A stretch of 64,000 nucleotides of DNA from Ruminococcaceae bacterium D5. Lineage in GTDB: Bacteria; Bacillota; Clostridia; Oscillospirales; Ruminococcaceae. Below the pieces are notes generated by a model. The model made no database searches, was not told the origin of the DNA, and saw only the letters and a program-made list of their open reading frames with translations. Location: contig FORK01000004.1 in assembly GCA_900113995.1 (NCBI GenBank), positions 82,346 through 146,345 on the forward strand, read 5' to 3'. Within the stretch, counting starts at the first letter, position 1; each line of letters starts with the position of its first letter. The position numbers and the translations under genes are program-made. Below are positions 54,971-63,655 of the stretch, one piece after another.

Positions 54971-55463
54971 CCCCTGCATCCTCCTCACATCTGAATTTCC
55001 GATAGACCCGCTCATGCAGGCAGCGCGGCACCAACCCAGAAAGGTCGCCCCCGAGCATCGCAATCTGCCGCACAAGGCTTGAACTCAGGTACATATTGTA
55101 CATGCTGGTGGTCAAAAAGACCGTCTCGGCATAGGGGTAAAGCTTTTTGTTGGTCAGCGCCATCTGAAACTCATACTCGAAATCGGACATGGCGCGCAGT
55201 CCCTTGACGATGGCGGCCGCCTCATGCTGCTGCGCGTAGCTGCTCAGCAGCCCGGCATAGCAATCGACCTCGATGTTGGGTATCTCGGCGGTTACCTCCC
55301 GAATCATCTCCATCCGTTCCTCAGGGGTGAAGCAGGGGTGCTTGTCCGGATTGATCGAAACAAGCACGATCACCCGGTCGAACAGCTTGCTGGCCCGCTT
55401 GAAAATGTCAAGATGCCCATAGGTCACCGGATCAAAGCTGCCCGGGCAGATTGCTGTTCTCAT
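54960..55463 (-). CDS. coaD: Phosphopantetheine adenylyltransferase
   Basis: A 167-residue nucleotidyltransferase making dephospho-CoA from 4'-phosphopantetheine and ATP. The N-terminus AICPGSFDPVTYGHLDIFKRA carries the (T/H)xGH motif and YLSSSLVRQIAMLGGDLSGLVP the conserved SSxxVR motif near the C-terminus. Coupled to rsmD (one-base overlap) and to the downstream coiled-coil gene, the usual Firmicute arrangement. Confidence 0.96.
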   Translation of the reverse strand: MRTAICPGSFDPVTYGHLDIFKRASKLFDRVIVLVSINPDKHPCFTPEERMEMIREVTAEIPNIEVDCYAGLLSSYAQQHEAAAIVKGLRAMSDFEYEFQMALTNKKLYPYAETVFLTTSMYNMYLSSSLVRQIAMLGGDLSGLVPRCLHERVYRKFRCEEDAGDEH

Positions 55464-56008
55464 CAGGCTTCCTCCTCGCGGCGATAGGTCGTAACCTTCG
55501 CCTTTCCGTAGCGGTATTCCTTCTTGCGGGTGAAATCCCCCGCCGCAGCGGGAAGAGTCTCTCCCCGCTCGGTTTCACAGATGATGATCCCGCCGGGGCT
55601 TACCTTCTCTGCGAGGAGCGGCAGCGCCTCCTCAATCAAGCCCTTCTGATAGGGCGGATCAAGCAGCGCAATATCAAAAACCTCCCGGTAGGACCGCAGA
55701 AAAGCCATCGCCTCAACCGGCATGACCCTCGCGTTCTGTCCGAGTCCGGTAAAAGCGAGGTTCTGCCCGATTGCCTCAACCGCAGCCCTGGCATTGTCCA
55801 CAAAGACGGCGCCCCGCGCCCCGCGCGAGAGCGCCTCGATGCCGAGCTGCCCGGAGCCGGCGAACAGATCGAGGACCATCGAGCCTTCCACCTCGAATTG
55901 GATGATCGAAAAAATTGCTTCCTTCGCCATTTCGGAAGTCGGGCGGGTGGCCAGCCCCGCCGGGGTGATAAGGCGCCGGCCGCGCGCCGTCCCGGTGATT
56001 ACTCGCAT
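55463..56008 (-). CDS. rsmD: 16S rRNA (guanine(966)-N(2))-methyltransferase
   Basis: A 181-residue SAM-dependent enzyme that methylates G966 in 16S rRNA. MRVITGTARGRRL opens the protein, the SAM motif is VLDLFAGSGQLGIEALSRGA and the catalytic motif is LLDPPYQKGL. Its stop overlaps the coaD start by one base. Confidence 0.95.
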   Translation of the reverse strand: MRVITGTARGRRLITPAGLATRPTSEMAKEAIFSIIQFEVEGSMVLDLFAGSGQLGIEALSRGARGAVFVDNARAAVEAIGQNLAFTGLGQNARVMPVEAMAFLRSYREVFDIALLDPPYQKGLIEEALPLLAEKVSPGGIIICETERGETLPAAAGDFTRKKEYRYGKAKVTTYRREEEA

Positions 56009-56152
56009 CGGATGTTTCCTTCCTGAAAGCCCGCAAAGCGCGGGGAAATCGGTATCCTGCGCGCCCGCCGTCCGACATGGGGCGCCCGTGTGCCAAACCG
56101 TCCGCGGCGGTACAATCCATACCTTTTATTATTGCAGGAAATCCGGCATTTG

Positions 56153-58012
56153 TCAACCGATTTCCCCGCGTTCCGCCGCCTCCCGCAGTGCCCGCGCCAC
56201 CCGGATATTCATTCCGGGCACAGCGCAAAGCTCCTCCTCGCTGGCGGCAAGAATTGCCTTTTTGGTTCGGAAAGCGGCAAAAAGGGCGCGCGCCCGCTTC
56301 TCCCCCAGCCCTTCCACCTTCGTGAGCGAAAGCTCAAAAGCGGTCTTTTTGTGACTCTTACGGGCATAAGAGATTGCAAAGCGGTGGGTTTCGTCCTGAA
56401 TGCTGGTGACAAGGGTAAAAACGCTGCGGTGGGAGGAAATCGCAATCTCCCCTCCCTGCGACGAGATTGCCCGGGTGCGGTGGCGGTCGTCCTTGACCAT
56501 CCCGAAAACCGGGATAACCAGTCCAAGCGATTCCAGCACCCGCTGAGCGGTGGCGACATGACCCTGCCCGCCGTCGATCAGAAGCAGGTCCGGCCTCCGG
56601 TTGAAGGTGCCGCCATCCGGCTCCTGCGCCTGATAGCGCAGAAAGCGCCGCTCAAGCATCTGGGCCATGCTGGCGTAATCATCCGGACCTTGAATGTCCT
56701 GAATGGAGAATCTTTTGTAGGCGGATTTCAACGGCCGGCCGTCCTCAAAAACGACCATTCCGCCCACAATGGTATCCGCACCGATATTGGAGATGTCGTA
56801 GGATTCAATCCAGGCAGGGGGCTTTTCAAGACCCAGCAGCTTGGCCAGCTCGTCGAGAGCGGCCAGCTCCCGCCCGGTGCGGCGCTGGCTCCGCAGAGAA
56901 AGCTGCTCGGCGGCATTGAGCCTCGCCATTTCCACCAGCTTGAGGGAATCTCCCCGCTTCGGGATCAAAACCGGCACCCTGCGGCCCGCCCGCTCGGAAA
57001 GCAGCCGCTCGATCAGCTCCCGGTCGGGCAGCTCGCCGTCGAGCAGAATCTGGCGGGGCAGCTCGTGCAGCGGATCGGAGTAGTACCGCGAAAGGAACTC
57101 CCCGCGCACCTCCTCGATCGGGTCAGCCTCCGGAAAGAGAAAGTCGAGCTTATCGACCAGCTTCTGTTCCCGGAACTTCAGAACGCTCAGCGAGAGGTCG
57201 GCCCCCGACTGGACAAAGGCCAGCACATCCTGATCGACCGCCCCGGCGTAAACCACTCGCTGGCGCTCGGCAAAGCGTTCGATCGCCCGCAGACGGTCGC
57301 GGCAGCGGGCCGCCCGCTCAAATTCGAGGGCTTCGGCGGCGGATTCCATCTGCCGGGTGAGCACCTTCACTGCATCGGCGCTTCCGCCCTTGATATAATC
57401 GACGGCCTGCCGCACCGTCTCACAGTACTCCGCAGAGGATATCTTGCCCCGGCAGACCCCCATGCATTGCTTCATGTGGAAATTCAGGCAGGGACGCCCT
57501 TTTCCAAGATCCCGGGGGAACTGCCGGGTGCAGGTCGGCAGCAGAAATGCCTTGTTCGCTTCGTCAATGGTATTTTTGACCACCCACGCCGACATATAAG
57601 GCCCGATATACTCGGCTCCGTCGTCTGCCTTCTGCTTGACCTCGGTGATCCGGGGGTAGGGGTCGCTGCGGCTGATCCGCAGATAGCTGTAGCCCTTGTC
57701 ATCCTTCAGCAGGATGTTGTACTTTGGGTTGTGCAGCTTGATCAGGCTGCATTCGAGCACCAGCGCCTCAAATTCGCTCGAGGTCACAATGGTCTCAAAG
57801 TCCTCCACCTGCATCACCATCGCCAGCACCTTGGGGGTATGCCGCTCCAGCGAGCGGAAATAGCTCGACACCCTGTTCTTCAGCTTTTTGGCCTTGCCGA
57901 CGTAGATGATCTCCCCCGCCCTGTTGTGCATGAGGTAAACTCCCGGCTCGCTGGTCAGCGCCCGTGCTTTTTTGTGCAGCCGTTCAATCGCCGCACCGCT
58001 TTCTTCCGGCAT
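56153..58012 (-). CDS. uvrC: UvrABC excinuclease subunit C
   Basis: A 619-residue dual-incision nuclease of nucleotide excision repair. The GIY-YIG domain lies at about 20-100 (PGVYLMHNRAGEIIYVGKAKKLKNRVSSYF), a Cys-rich CLNFHMKQCMGVCRGKI follows, the UvrBC coiled coil is near 205-240 (MESAAEALEFERAARCRDRL), and the RNase H-like nuclease (ESYDISNIGAD, LLIDGGQGHV) is followed by helix-hairpin-helix motifs at the end. Complete. Confidence 0.97.
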   Translation of the reverse strand: MPEESGAAIERLHKKARALTSEPGVYLMHNRAGEIIYVGKAKKLKNRVSSYFRSLERHTPKVLAMVMQVEDFETIVTSSEFEALVLECSLIKLHNPKYNILLKDDKGYSYLRISRSDPYPRITEVKQKADDGAEYIGPYMSAWVVKNTIDEANKAFLLPTCTRQFPRDLGKGRPCLNFHMKQCMGVCRGKISSAEYCETVRQAVDYIKGGSADAVKVLTRQMESAAEALEFERAARCRDRLRAIERFAERQRVVYAGAVDQDVLAFVQSGADLSLSVLKFREQKLVDKLDFLFPEADPIEEVRGEFLSRYYSDPLHELPRQILLDGELPDRELIERLLSERAGRRVPVLIPKRGDSLKLVEMARLNAAEQLSLRSQRRTGRELAALDELAKLLGLEKPPAWIESYDISNIGADTIVGGMVVFEDGRPLKSAYKRFSIQDIQGPDDYASMAQMLERRFLRYQAQEPDGGTFNRRPDLLLIDGGQGHVATAQRVLESLGLVIPVFGMVKDDRHRTRAISSQGGEIAISSHRSVFTLVTSIQDETHRFAISYARKSHKKTAFELSLTKVEGLGEKRARALFAAFRTKKAILAASEEELCAVPGMNIRVARALREAAERGEIG

Positions 58013-58100
58013 CGGATTCCCTCCCGGTAAACGAGATATGGCGGTACGCCGCCAAGCGCACCGCCATCTTCACAACGCAACGAACCGAAACGAAGAGATG

Positions 58101-58364
58101 TTATTCGGCAAAGCCGGTTTCAATCAGCTGCACCAGCCCGTTGACGGCATCCTGTTCGTCGGGGCCGTCGGCCAGAATGCGGATCGAAGCGCCGCCCACA
58201 ATCCCCAGGGACAGCACGCCGAGCAGGCTCTTTGCGTTGACCCGGCGCTCCTCGCGCTCGACCCAGATCGCGGACTTGTACTCATTGGCTTTCTGAATAA
58301 AGAAAGTAGCGGGACGCGCATGCAGTCCGATCTTGTTCTGCACCTTGACATCCTTCATATACAT
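58101..58364 (-). CDS. HPr-family phosphocarrier
   Basis: An 87-residue protein with His15 in GLHARPA, the site phosphorylated by enzyme I, and Ser46 in NAKSLLGVLSLGI, the site phosphorylated by HPr kinase in Firmicutes. Both regulatory residues are present, so it could serve in sugar uptake and carbon catabolite repression. It stands alone without ptsI. The Ser46 context KSLLG differs slightly from the usual KSIMG. RBS GGAG. Confidence 0.92.
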   Translation of the reverse strand: MYMKDVKVQNKIGLHARPATFFIQKANEYKSAIWVEREERRVNAKSLLGVLSLGIVGGASIRILADGPDEQDAVNGLVQLIETGFAE

Positions 58365-58538
58365 GGTTCATATCTCCTAACGTCATCAATTTCGTATTTG
58401 GCTTCCGTTGTTCTATTCTTTATTATACGAACGGGAACCCGGCTCGTCAATCATCACGGACCGCATTTTCCTCATAGTCGGTTATTTTCTACAGCTGGAC
58501 AATAAAATCGTCGATTTTGCAGATTTCATTGTTCGAAT

Positions 58539-59264
58539 TTACCATATATTTTTCAACATCATTATTAGATTATACACCACCGGCCCGAATATCGCCGGAA
58601 GATAATTTGCAGTTTTCACCTTGGTGACGCCCATCATGTTGGTACCGATCAGCAGCACAACACAGTAGCCCACCATGCAGATCTGCCCCAGCAGGGGCGT
58701 TCCGTCGAGCAGCGGACCCAGCATCGACGCGCCGAGGGTGATCGCCCCCTGATAGAGAAACAGCGGGACCGCTGAAAAGATTACCCCATAGCCGAGCGAA
58801 GCCGCCATCATTACCGAAAAAATGCCATCGAGGACCGCCTTGGTGAAAAGGACGTCGGCCCGTCCGTAGAGGCCGTCCTGAATCGAGCCGAGAATCGCCA
58901 TCGCCCCGACGCAGAAAAGCAAGGATGCGCTGACAAAGCCCTTTGCAAAGCCTTCCCGGCCCAGTCTGCGTTCGACCGCCTGACCCAATCCGACCACCCG
59001 GTCCTCGATCCGCATCACCTCGCCGGCCATCCCGCCGAGGACCAGGCTCAGCACCAGCAACATCCCCCCACCGCTGGTCAGCAGCCCATCCGGCCCGGCG
59101 GTCAGCATCTGCTCGAAGATGCCGCCCAGAGAAATCATCGCCACGCCCAGCCCGCCGGCCTGCATCGCGGCATCCTGCACCCGCTCGGGCAGCCCACGCC
59201 TCAGACAGAGCCCCAGAGCGCCGCCCGCCACCACGGCGGCGGCATTGACGATGGTTCCGGTCAT
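58539..59264 (-). CDS. DUF554 family membrane protein
   Basis: A 241-residue membrane protein with about seven helices; ATG 59264 follows GGGAGG and overlaps the trmD stop by 4 bp. TGTIVNAAAVVAGGALGLCLRRGLPERVQDAAM and GSIQDGLYGRADVLFTKAVLDGIFSVMMAASLGYGV are typical DUF554 sequence; the function is unknown, possibly transport. In this position many Firmicutes have rplS (ribosomal protein L19), which is not seen here. Confidence 0.87.
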   Translation of the reverse strand: MTGTIVNAAAVVAGGALGLCLRRGLPERVQDAAMQAGGLGVAMISLGGIFEQMLTAGPDGLLTSGGGMLLVLSLVLGGMAGEVMRIEDRVVGLGQAVERRLGREGFAKGFVSASLLFCVGAMAILGSIQDGLYGRADVLFTKAVLDGIFSVMMAASLGYGVIFSAVPLFLYQGAITLGASMLGPLLDGTPLLGQICMVGYCVVLLIGTNMMGVTKVKTANYLPAIFGPVVYNLIMMLKNIW

Positions 59265-60067
59265 AGCGCATCCTCCCGCCCTTTCCCGGGCTCCTGCACA
59301 GCGTTCTTTTCCTGTTCGCACTCTGCCGGCGGAGGGCTTTCCTCCGGAAATTTTACCAGCAGCTTCCGGTCCTGCCGGGTCAGTTCGACCCTTTCATAGA
59401 GGTCGGGACGGCGCCGCTCGGTAATCCGCAGCGACTGCACCCGCCTCCATCCCGCGATGTTGGCGTGGTGTCCCGACAGCAGCACTTCCGGCACCCTGCG
59501 CCCCCGCCACTCAGGCGGACGGGTATACTGCGGATACTCCAGCAGTCCATTGTAATGGCTTTCCTCGGTGTAGCATTCTGCGTCCGCGAGCACCCCTTCA
59601 CAGAGCCGGCCGACCGCGTCGGTTACCACAAGGGCGGCCAGTTCCCCGCCGGTGAGCACATAGTCCCCGATGGAAAGCTCCTCATCCACCAGCTCCTCGA
59701 TGAACCGCTCGTCCACCCCCTCGTAGTGGCCGCAGACGAGCAGGAGGTATTCCTTCTGCGAAAGCTCGATCGCCTTCTGCTGCGTGAACACCCTGCCCTT
59801 CGGGGAGAGGTAGATGATATGGGGCTTCTTCTGGTTCCTGCGCACCGCGTCCTCGCAGCAGCGGGCGAGCGGCTCGGCCTCGATCACCATCCCCATGCCG
59901 CCGCCGTAGGGGGTGTCGTCCACCCGGTGAAAGCGGTCGTCCGAATAATCCCGGATGTTGATGCACGCAATCTCGAGCTTCCCCGCCCGGCGCGCGCGGC
60001 CGATGATGCTTTCATCTGCCACCCGCTCGCACATTTCGGGGAAGAGGGTAGCAATCTCAATCCTCAT
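59261..60067 (-). CDS. trmD: tRNA (guanine-N1-)-methyltransferase TrmD
   Basis: A 268-residue SPOUT methyltransferase making m1G37. Key motifs are RIEIATLFPEMC, DDTPYGGGMGMVIEAEP and GDYVLTGGELAALVVTDAVGRL, in the deep trefoil knot. ATG 60067 is chosen; it overlaps the rimM end by 11 bp. The C-terminus is extended by about 20 charged residues (SPPPAECEQEKNAVQEPGKG). Confidence 0.96.
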   Translation of the reverse strand: MRIEIATLFPEMCERVADESIIGRARRAGKLEIACINIRDYSDDRFHRVDDTPYGGGMGMVIEAEPLARCCEDAVRRNQKKPHIIYLSPKGRVFTQQKAIELSQKEYLLLVCGHYEGVDERFIEELVDEELSIGDYVLTGGELAALVVTDAVGRLCEGVLADAECYTEESHYNGLLEYPQYTRPPEWRGRRVPEVLLSGHHANIAGWRRVQSLRITERRRPDLYERVELTRQDRKLLVKFPEESPPPAECEQEKNAVQEPGKGREDAL

Positions 60068-60572
60068 CGTCAAACAGCCCTTTCAGCGGCCGGATCGACA
60101 TCCGGTTCTGCTCGAGGTCGGTTGAAACCACCACGTCGCTGATGACCGGAATCAGCCGCACCCTGCCATCCGGGAAGGTGATGTGGTAGACGTCGTTGGC
60201 GCCGGTCTCGCTGACGTCGGACAAAACCCCATAGGGATGCCCGTCGTCGGCATCGACCACCTGCATCCCAAGAAGGTCCTGAATAAAGTATTCCCCTTCC
60301 TCCAGCGGCATGTCCTCCCGCGCGACCCAGAGCACCCGGCCGCGCAGCGCCTGCGCCTGCTCAACGGTATCGACCCCCCGGAGCTTCAGGAGCACCACAT
60401 TCTTGTGCGCGCGGGCGCGCAGCACCTCGGCCGGTGCGGCCCCGCCGTCGAAATAAAGGGTTTTGATTCCCTCGAGGTCCTCCGGAGAATCACACCAGGG
60501 CTGCACCCGCATCTCTCCGAGCACTCCGTGGGTGGAAACGATCTTGCCGCATTCCAGAAAAGGCTTCCTCAT
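60057..60572 (-). CDS. rimM: Ribosome maturation factor RimM
   Basis: A 171-residue 16S rRNA-processing factor. The N-terminal barrel reads GKIVSTHGVLGEMRVQPWCDSPEDL, the C-terminal PRC-barrel contains YFIQDLLGMQVVDADDGHPYGVLSDV and IPVISDVVVSTDLEQNRMSI. It is coupled to trmD by an 11-bp overlap. Confidence 0.95.
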   Translation of the reverse strand: MRKPFLECGKIVSTHGVLGEMRVQPWCDSPEDLEGIKTLYFDGGAAPAEVLRARAHKNVVLLKLRGVDTVEQAQALRGRVLWVAREDMPLEEGEYFIQDLLGMQVVDADDGHPYGVLSDVSETGANDVYHITFPDGRVRLIPVISDVVVSTDLEQNRMSIRPLKGLFDDED

Positions 60573-60598
60573 ACTTTACTCCTTTCGAGACTAAAAAA

Positions 60599-60643
60599 AC
60601 GCCGCGCTGCGAAATGCGTTTTCTGCAAATCGCCGCACGGCGT
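60599..60643 (-). terminator. Terminator or attenuator between khpA and rimM
   Basis: ACGCCG (60599-60604) pairs with CGGCGT (60638-60643) with imperfect inner pairing; seven Ts follow on the minus strand. It separates ylxM-ffh-rpsP-khpA from rimM-trmD. Confidence 0.65.
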
Positions 60644-60677
60644 CCCTTTTGCTGCGGCCTGCGCAGGCCGGCGGCGG

Positions 60678-60911
60678 TCAGTCAATCTCGACGATCGACT
60701 TCTCCCCCGTCTGACCCGCCGACGCCCGCACAATGGTGCGGATCGCCTTGGCGATCCGGCCCTGCTTGCCGATGACGCGTCCCATGTCCTGAGGGCCGAC
60801 GTGCAGGTGGTAAACCACCGTCCGGTCCTCGGTCGCGGGGCCGACCGTAACGGTCACCGCATCCTTGTCCTCAACAAGCCCTTTGGCAATGATGCTGATT
60901 AACTCTTCCAT
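60678..60911 (-). CDS. khpA: KH-domain RNA-binding protein KhpA
   Basis: A 77-residue KH-domain protein; ATG 60911 follows GGAGGGCAGG. The KH core is GRVIGKQGRIAKAIRTIVRA with its GxxG loop. KhpA binds RNA, often with KhpB/Jag, and affects cell division and translation control. Its place directly after rpsP is the standard Firmicute order. Confidence 0.94.
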   Translation of the reverse strand: MEELISIIAKGLVEDKDAVTVTVGPATEDRTVVYHLHVGPQDMGRVIGKQGRIAKAIRTIVRASAGQTGEKSIVEID

Positions 60912-60929
60912 CCTGCCCTCCATTGCTGC

Positions 60930-61172
60930 TTACAGCAGGTCGTTCTTCTTCATCAGAGCCCGCACCGTATCGGTGGGCTGGGCGCCGTTCGCAATCCACT
61001 TCTTCGCCTTCTCGGCATCGATCTTGATCACCGAAGGCTCGCGGGTGGGGTCGTAGACGCCGATCTCCTCGATGAATCTGCCGTCGCGGGGATATCTGGA
61101 ATCCGCAACCACAATTCTGTAGAAAGGAGCCTTCTTGGCGCCCATACGGCGAAGTCTTATTTTAACAGCCAT
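60930..61172 (-). CDS. rpsP: 30S ribosomal protein S16
   Basis: An 80-residue protein; ATG 61172 follows [37 protein letters not shown] and [10 protein letters not shown] are S16 hallmarks. Part of the classical ffh-rpsP-khpA-rimM-trmD string. Confidence 0.97.
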   Translation of the reverse strand: MAVKIRLRRMGAKKAPFYRIVVADSRYPRDGRFIEEIGVYDPTREPSVIKIDAEKAKKWIANGAQPTDTVRALMKKNDLL

Positions 61173-61262
61173 TTCTGTCACCTCCTGAAATTTTTTCCTA
61201 TTAACATCTATTTTCACCCGATGGGGTAAAAACCATACAAACGGCCGCCGGCGTGCAGAACC

Positions 61263-62591
61263 TCAGAAGGGCAGCGCACCCCGTCCGAAGATGCCTCTTC
61301 CCTTCTTGGAGTTGAGGGTCTTCATCATCTTCTGCATCTGCTCAAACTGCCGCAGAATCCGGTTGACATCCTCGACCCGGGTGCCGCTTCCCGCCGCGAT
61401 GCGGCGTTTGCGCTTGGGGTCGATGATCGAGGGCTTGTCGCGCTCGGCGGGGGTCATCGAGAAGATGATCGCTTCCATCTTCTTCATTTCCTTCTCGCCG
61501 CGCTGGGCATCCTCGTCGTTGACCTTGACGCCGGGAATCATTCCGAGCACCTGTCCGAGCGGCCCCATTCCCTGAATCTGCTTCATCTGGTCGAGCAGGT
61601 CGGTCAGAGTAAACGCGTTTTTACGCATCTTCTGCGCGAGGGCTTCGGCCTTTTTTTCGTCTACCGCGTCCTGAGCCTTTTCGACGAGGGTGAGCACGTC
61701 GCCCATCCCGAGGATGCGGGAAGCCATGCGGTCTGGATAGAACGCCTCAAGCTGGTCGAGCCGTTCGCCGACACCGACAAACTTGATCGGCTTGCCGGTG
61801 ACCGCGCGGACCGAGAGGGCCGCGCCGCCGCGGGTATCGCCGTCGAGCTTGGTGAGGATGACGCCGCTGATGTCGAGACGCTCATCAAAGGCTTTCGCCA
61901 CATTGACCGCGTCCTGACCGGTCATCGCATCGACCACCAGCAGGATTTCATGCGGGCCGACCGTCTCCTTGATGCGGGTGAGTTCCTCCATGAGCTGCTC
62001 ATCGACATGCAGCCGTCCGGCGGTGTCGAGGATCACAAGATCATCGCCGTGATCCTTCGCACGCATGATCGCACGGCGCGCGATTTCAACCGGGTCGCCC
62101 TGCCCCATCTCAAAGACCGGGACTCCGACCTGTTCCCCGACCACCTGAAGCTGTTTGATGGCGGCGGGACGGTAAACGTCGCAGGCGACCAGCAGCGGCC
62201 GTTTCCCCTGCGATTTGAAGTATTTGGCGAGCTTTGCGCAATGGGTGGTTTTTCCGGAGCCCTGCAGCCCGCACATCATCAGGATGGTGGGCAGCCGGTT
62301 CGAGAAGCGCACCCGGACATTTTCACTTCCCATCAGGGCGGTCATCTCGTCCTTGACGATCTTGATGACCTGCTGGGCGGGGGTCAGGCTCTCGAGAACC
62401 TCGGAGCCGACCGCGCGCTCGGAGACGGCGGCGACAAAATCCTTGGTGACCTTATAGTTGACGTCGGCCTCGAGAAGCGCCAGGCGCACCTCGCGCATGA
62501 CCTCCTTGATATCCGACTCCTTGAGTTTGCCCCGGGCCTTCAGGCGCTTGAATACGGCGTTTAGTTTATCGGAAAGACCTTCAAAAGCCAT
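61263..62591 (-). CDS. ffh: Signal recognition particle protein Ffh
   Basis: A 442-residue GTPase that binds signal peptides with the SRP RNA. The N domain is followed by the G domain motifs GLQGSGKTTHCAKLAKYF, DTAGRLHVDEQLM and TKLDGDTRGGAALSV. The Met-rich M domain begins near 295 and ends RGIFGRG. ATG 62591 follows GGGAGG. The SRP RNA gene is not seen nearby. Confidence 0.97.
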   Translation of the reverse strand: MAFEGLSDKLNAVFKRLKARGKLKESDIKEVMREVRLALLEADVNYKVTKDFVAAVSERAVGSEVLESLTPAQQVIKIVKDEMTALMGSENVRVRFSNRLPTILMMCGLQGSGKTTHCAKLAKYFKSQGKRPLLVACDVYRPAAIKQLQVVGEQVGVPVFEMGQGDPVEIARRAIMRAKDHGDDLVILDTAGRLHVDEQLMEELTRIKETVGPHEILLVVDAMTGQDAVNVAKAFDERLDISGVILTKLDGDTRGGAALSVRAVTGKPIKFVGVGERLDQLEAFYPDRMASRILGMGDVLTLVEKAQDAVDEKKAEALAQKMRKNAFTLTDLLDQMKQIQGMGPLGQVLGMIPGVKVNDEDAQRGEKEMKKMEAIIFSMTPAERDKPSIIDPKRKRRIAAGSGTRVEDVNRILRQFEQMQKMMKTLNSKKGRGIFGRGALPF

Positions 62592-62616
62592 GGATTTCCT
62601 CCCAAGCAATCATCTG

Positions 62617-62982
62617 TCAGAGCTCCGCGATCCCGCGCGTCAGCCGGGCAATCGCCTTGGCGCGCTGGGTGATCTCCCCGCTTCCGCAAAGGCGCTGATT
62701 GACCTGCTCGATCTCAAAGATATTCTTCGAAATCTCGTCGAGCTTTCCCTTGATCTCGGTGAAGCGCTGGGCGAGGCCCAGCCGTTCCTCAAACTCGGTG
62801 AGCTGCCCCTCGGCCCGTTTGATCGAATCGCGCACCCCCTGCCGGGTAATTCCGGAAAGGGCGGCGATTTCGGCAAGCGAGAGGTCCTCGTTGTAGTAAA
62901 GCTCGATGACCTCCTGCTGCTTTTCGGTCAGCAGGTCGCCATAGAAGTCGTAAAGAACGGTGATTTCCAGATTCTTTGCCAC
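62617..62982 (-). CDS. ylxM: YlxM family SRP-associated DNA-binding-like protein
   Basis: A 121-residue protein; GTG 62982 lies eight bases after GGAGGGG. A sigma-70 region-4-like helix-turn-helix (LTEKQQEVIELYYNEDLSLAEIAALSGITRQGVRDSIKRAE) is followed by a coiled coil. In streptococci YlxM modulates SRP activity and it is always next to ffh, as here (25 bp upstream). Confidence 0.92.
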   Translation of the reverse strand: MAKNLEITVLYDFYGDLLTEKQQEVIELYYNEDLSLAEIAALSGITRQGVRDSIKRAEGQLTEFEERLGLAQRFTEIKGKLDEISKNIFEIEQVNQRLCGSGEITQRAKAIARLTRGIAEL

Positions 62983-63655
62983 AGCGCACCCCTCCGAATG
63001 AACCAAACTGCCCCTGGCTGCTTTCAAGATTATATCGGATCATACGCAAAGTGTCAAGTATTTTCTCTTTACATTTCATCACAAAATATGCTCCTTTTCC
63101 GCGCCTGCTCCACAACAGGCTGTACAAAAGCGGAAAATCCGCCCGCATCCGACCTTTTTTCTCAAACGGTCTGGGCCGGGAAGGGTATTTTCATCCGGTT
63201 CCCGCGGCGCGGAAGCCCTCCTGACAGCGGGGACTGTTCTTCCGTTTCCGCGGCCGCCGAACGAATGCGGTGAGGAAGGAAGAGTCTCATGGTAAAGCGA
63301 ACCGCTTCGGCCGCCTGTGCCCTTCACCTCTCCTCATACTTACCTCCGTCCCCGCAAAAGACGGCTCCGCAGATGTAAGCTGCCCTGCCGTCGCCCTTTC
63401 AGAAAGGGGCTTCCTCCCGTCGAGAACGGCAATCCGATCCGCCTCAGCGAGCCGGTGGCAGGCCCCGGATTCGATTCCTATGCTATTCCCTGCAGCGGAA
63501 CGGTTTGCTCCCCTTTTAACAGTTCCTCATCGGGTGTATTCCGCACAGGCGGCGTTTCGGAGTCCAATGAAGCCGTTCGGCACTTGAAAAGGCGGGGCAG
63601 CAGCTGAAAATTTCCGCCGGGGAGACGCTGGCGGCAAGCGCTTCCTCCGGAACCC
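62983..63655. other. Long intergenic region upstream of ylxM
   Basis: No supported gene. GCGGGGAC (63227-63234) can pair with GTCCCCGC (63348-63355) and close a 129-nt GC-rich stretch with internal purine- and pyrimidine-rich complements, which may be a structured RNA. A tRNA-like GGATTCGATTCC at 63467 lacks the rest of a tRNA. Confidence 0.4.

Noticed and set aside
56090..58030. Plus-strand open frame of 646 codons
   Set aside because: Antisense shadow of uvrC.
63461..63480. tRNA T-arm-like GGATTCGATTCC
   Set aside because: The flanks do not pair as a T stem and no anticodon or acceptor arm could be folded around it.
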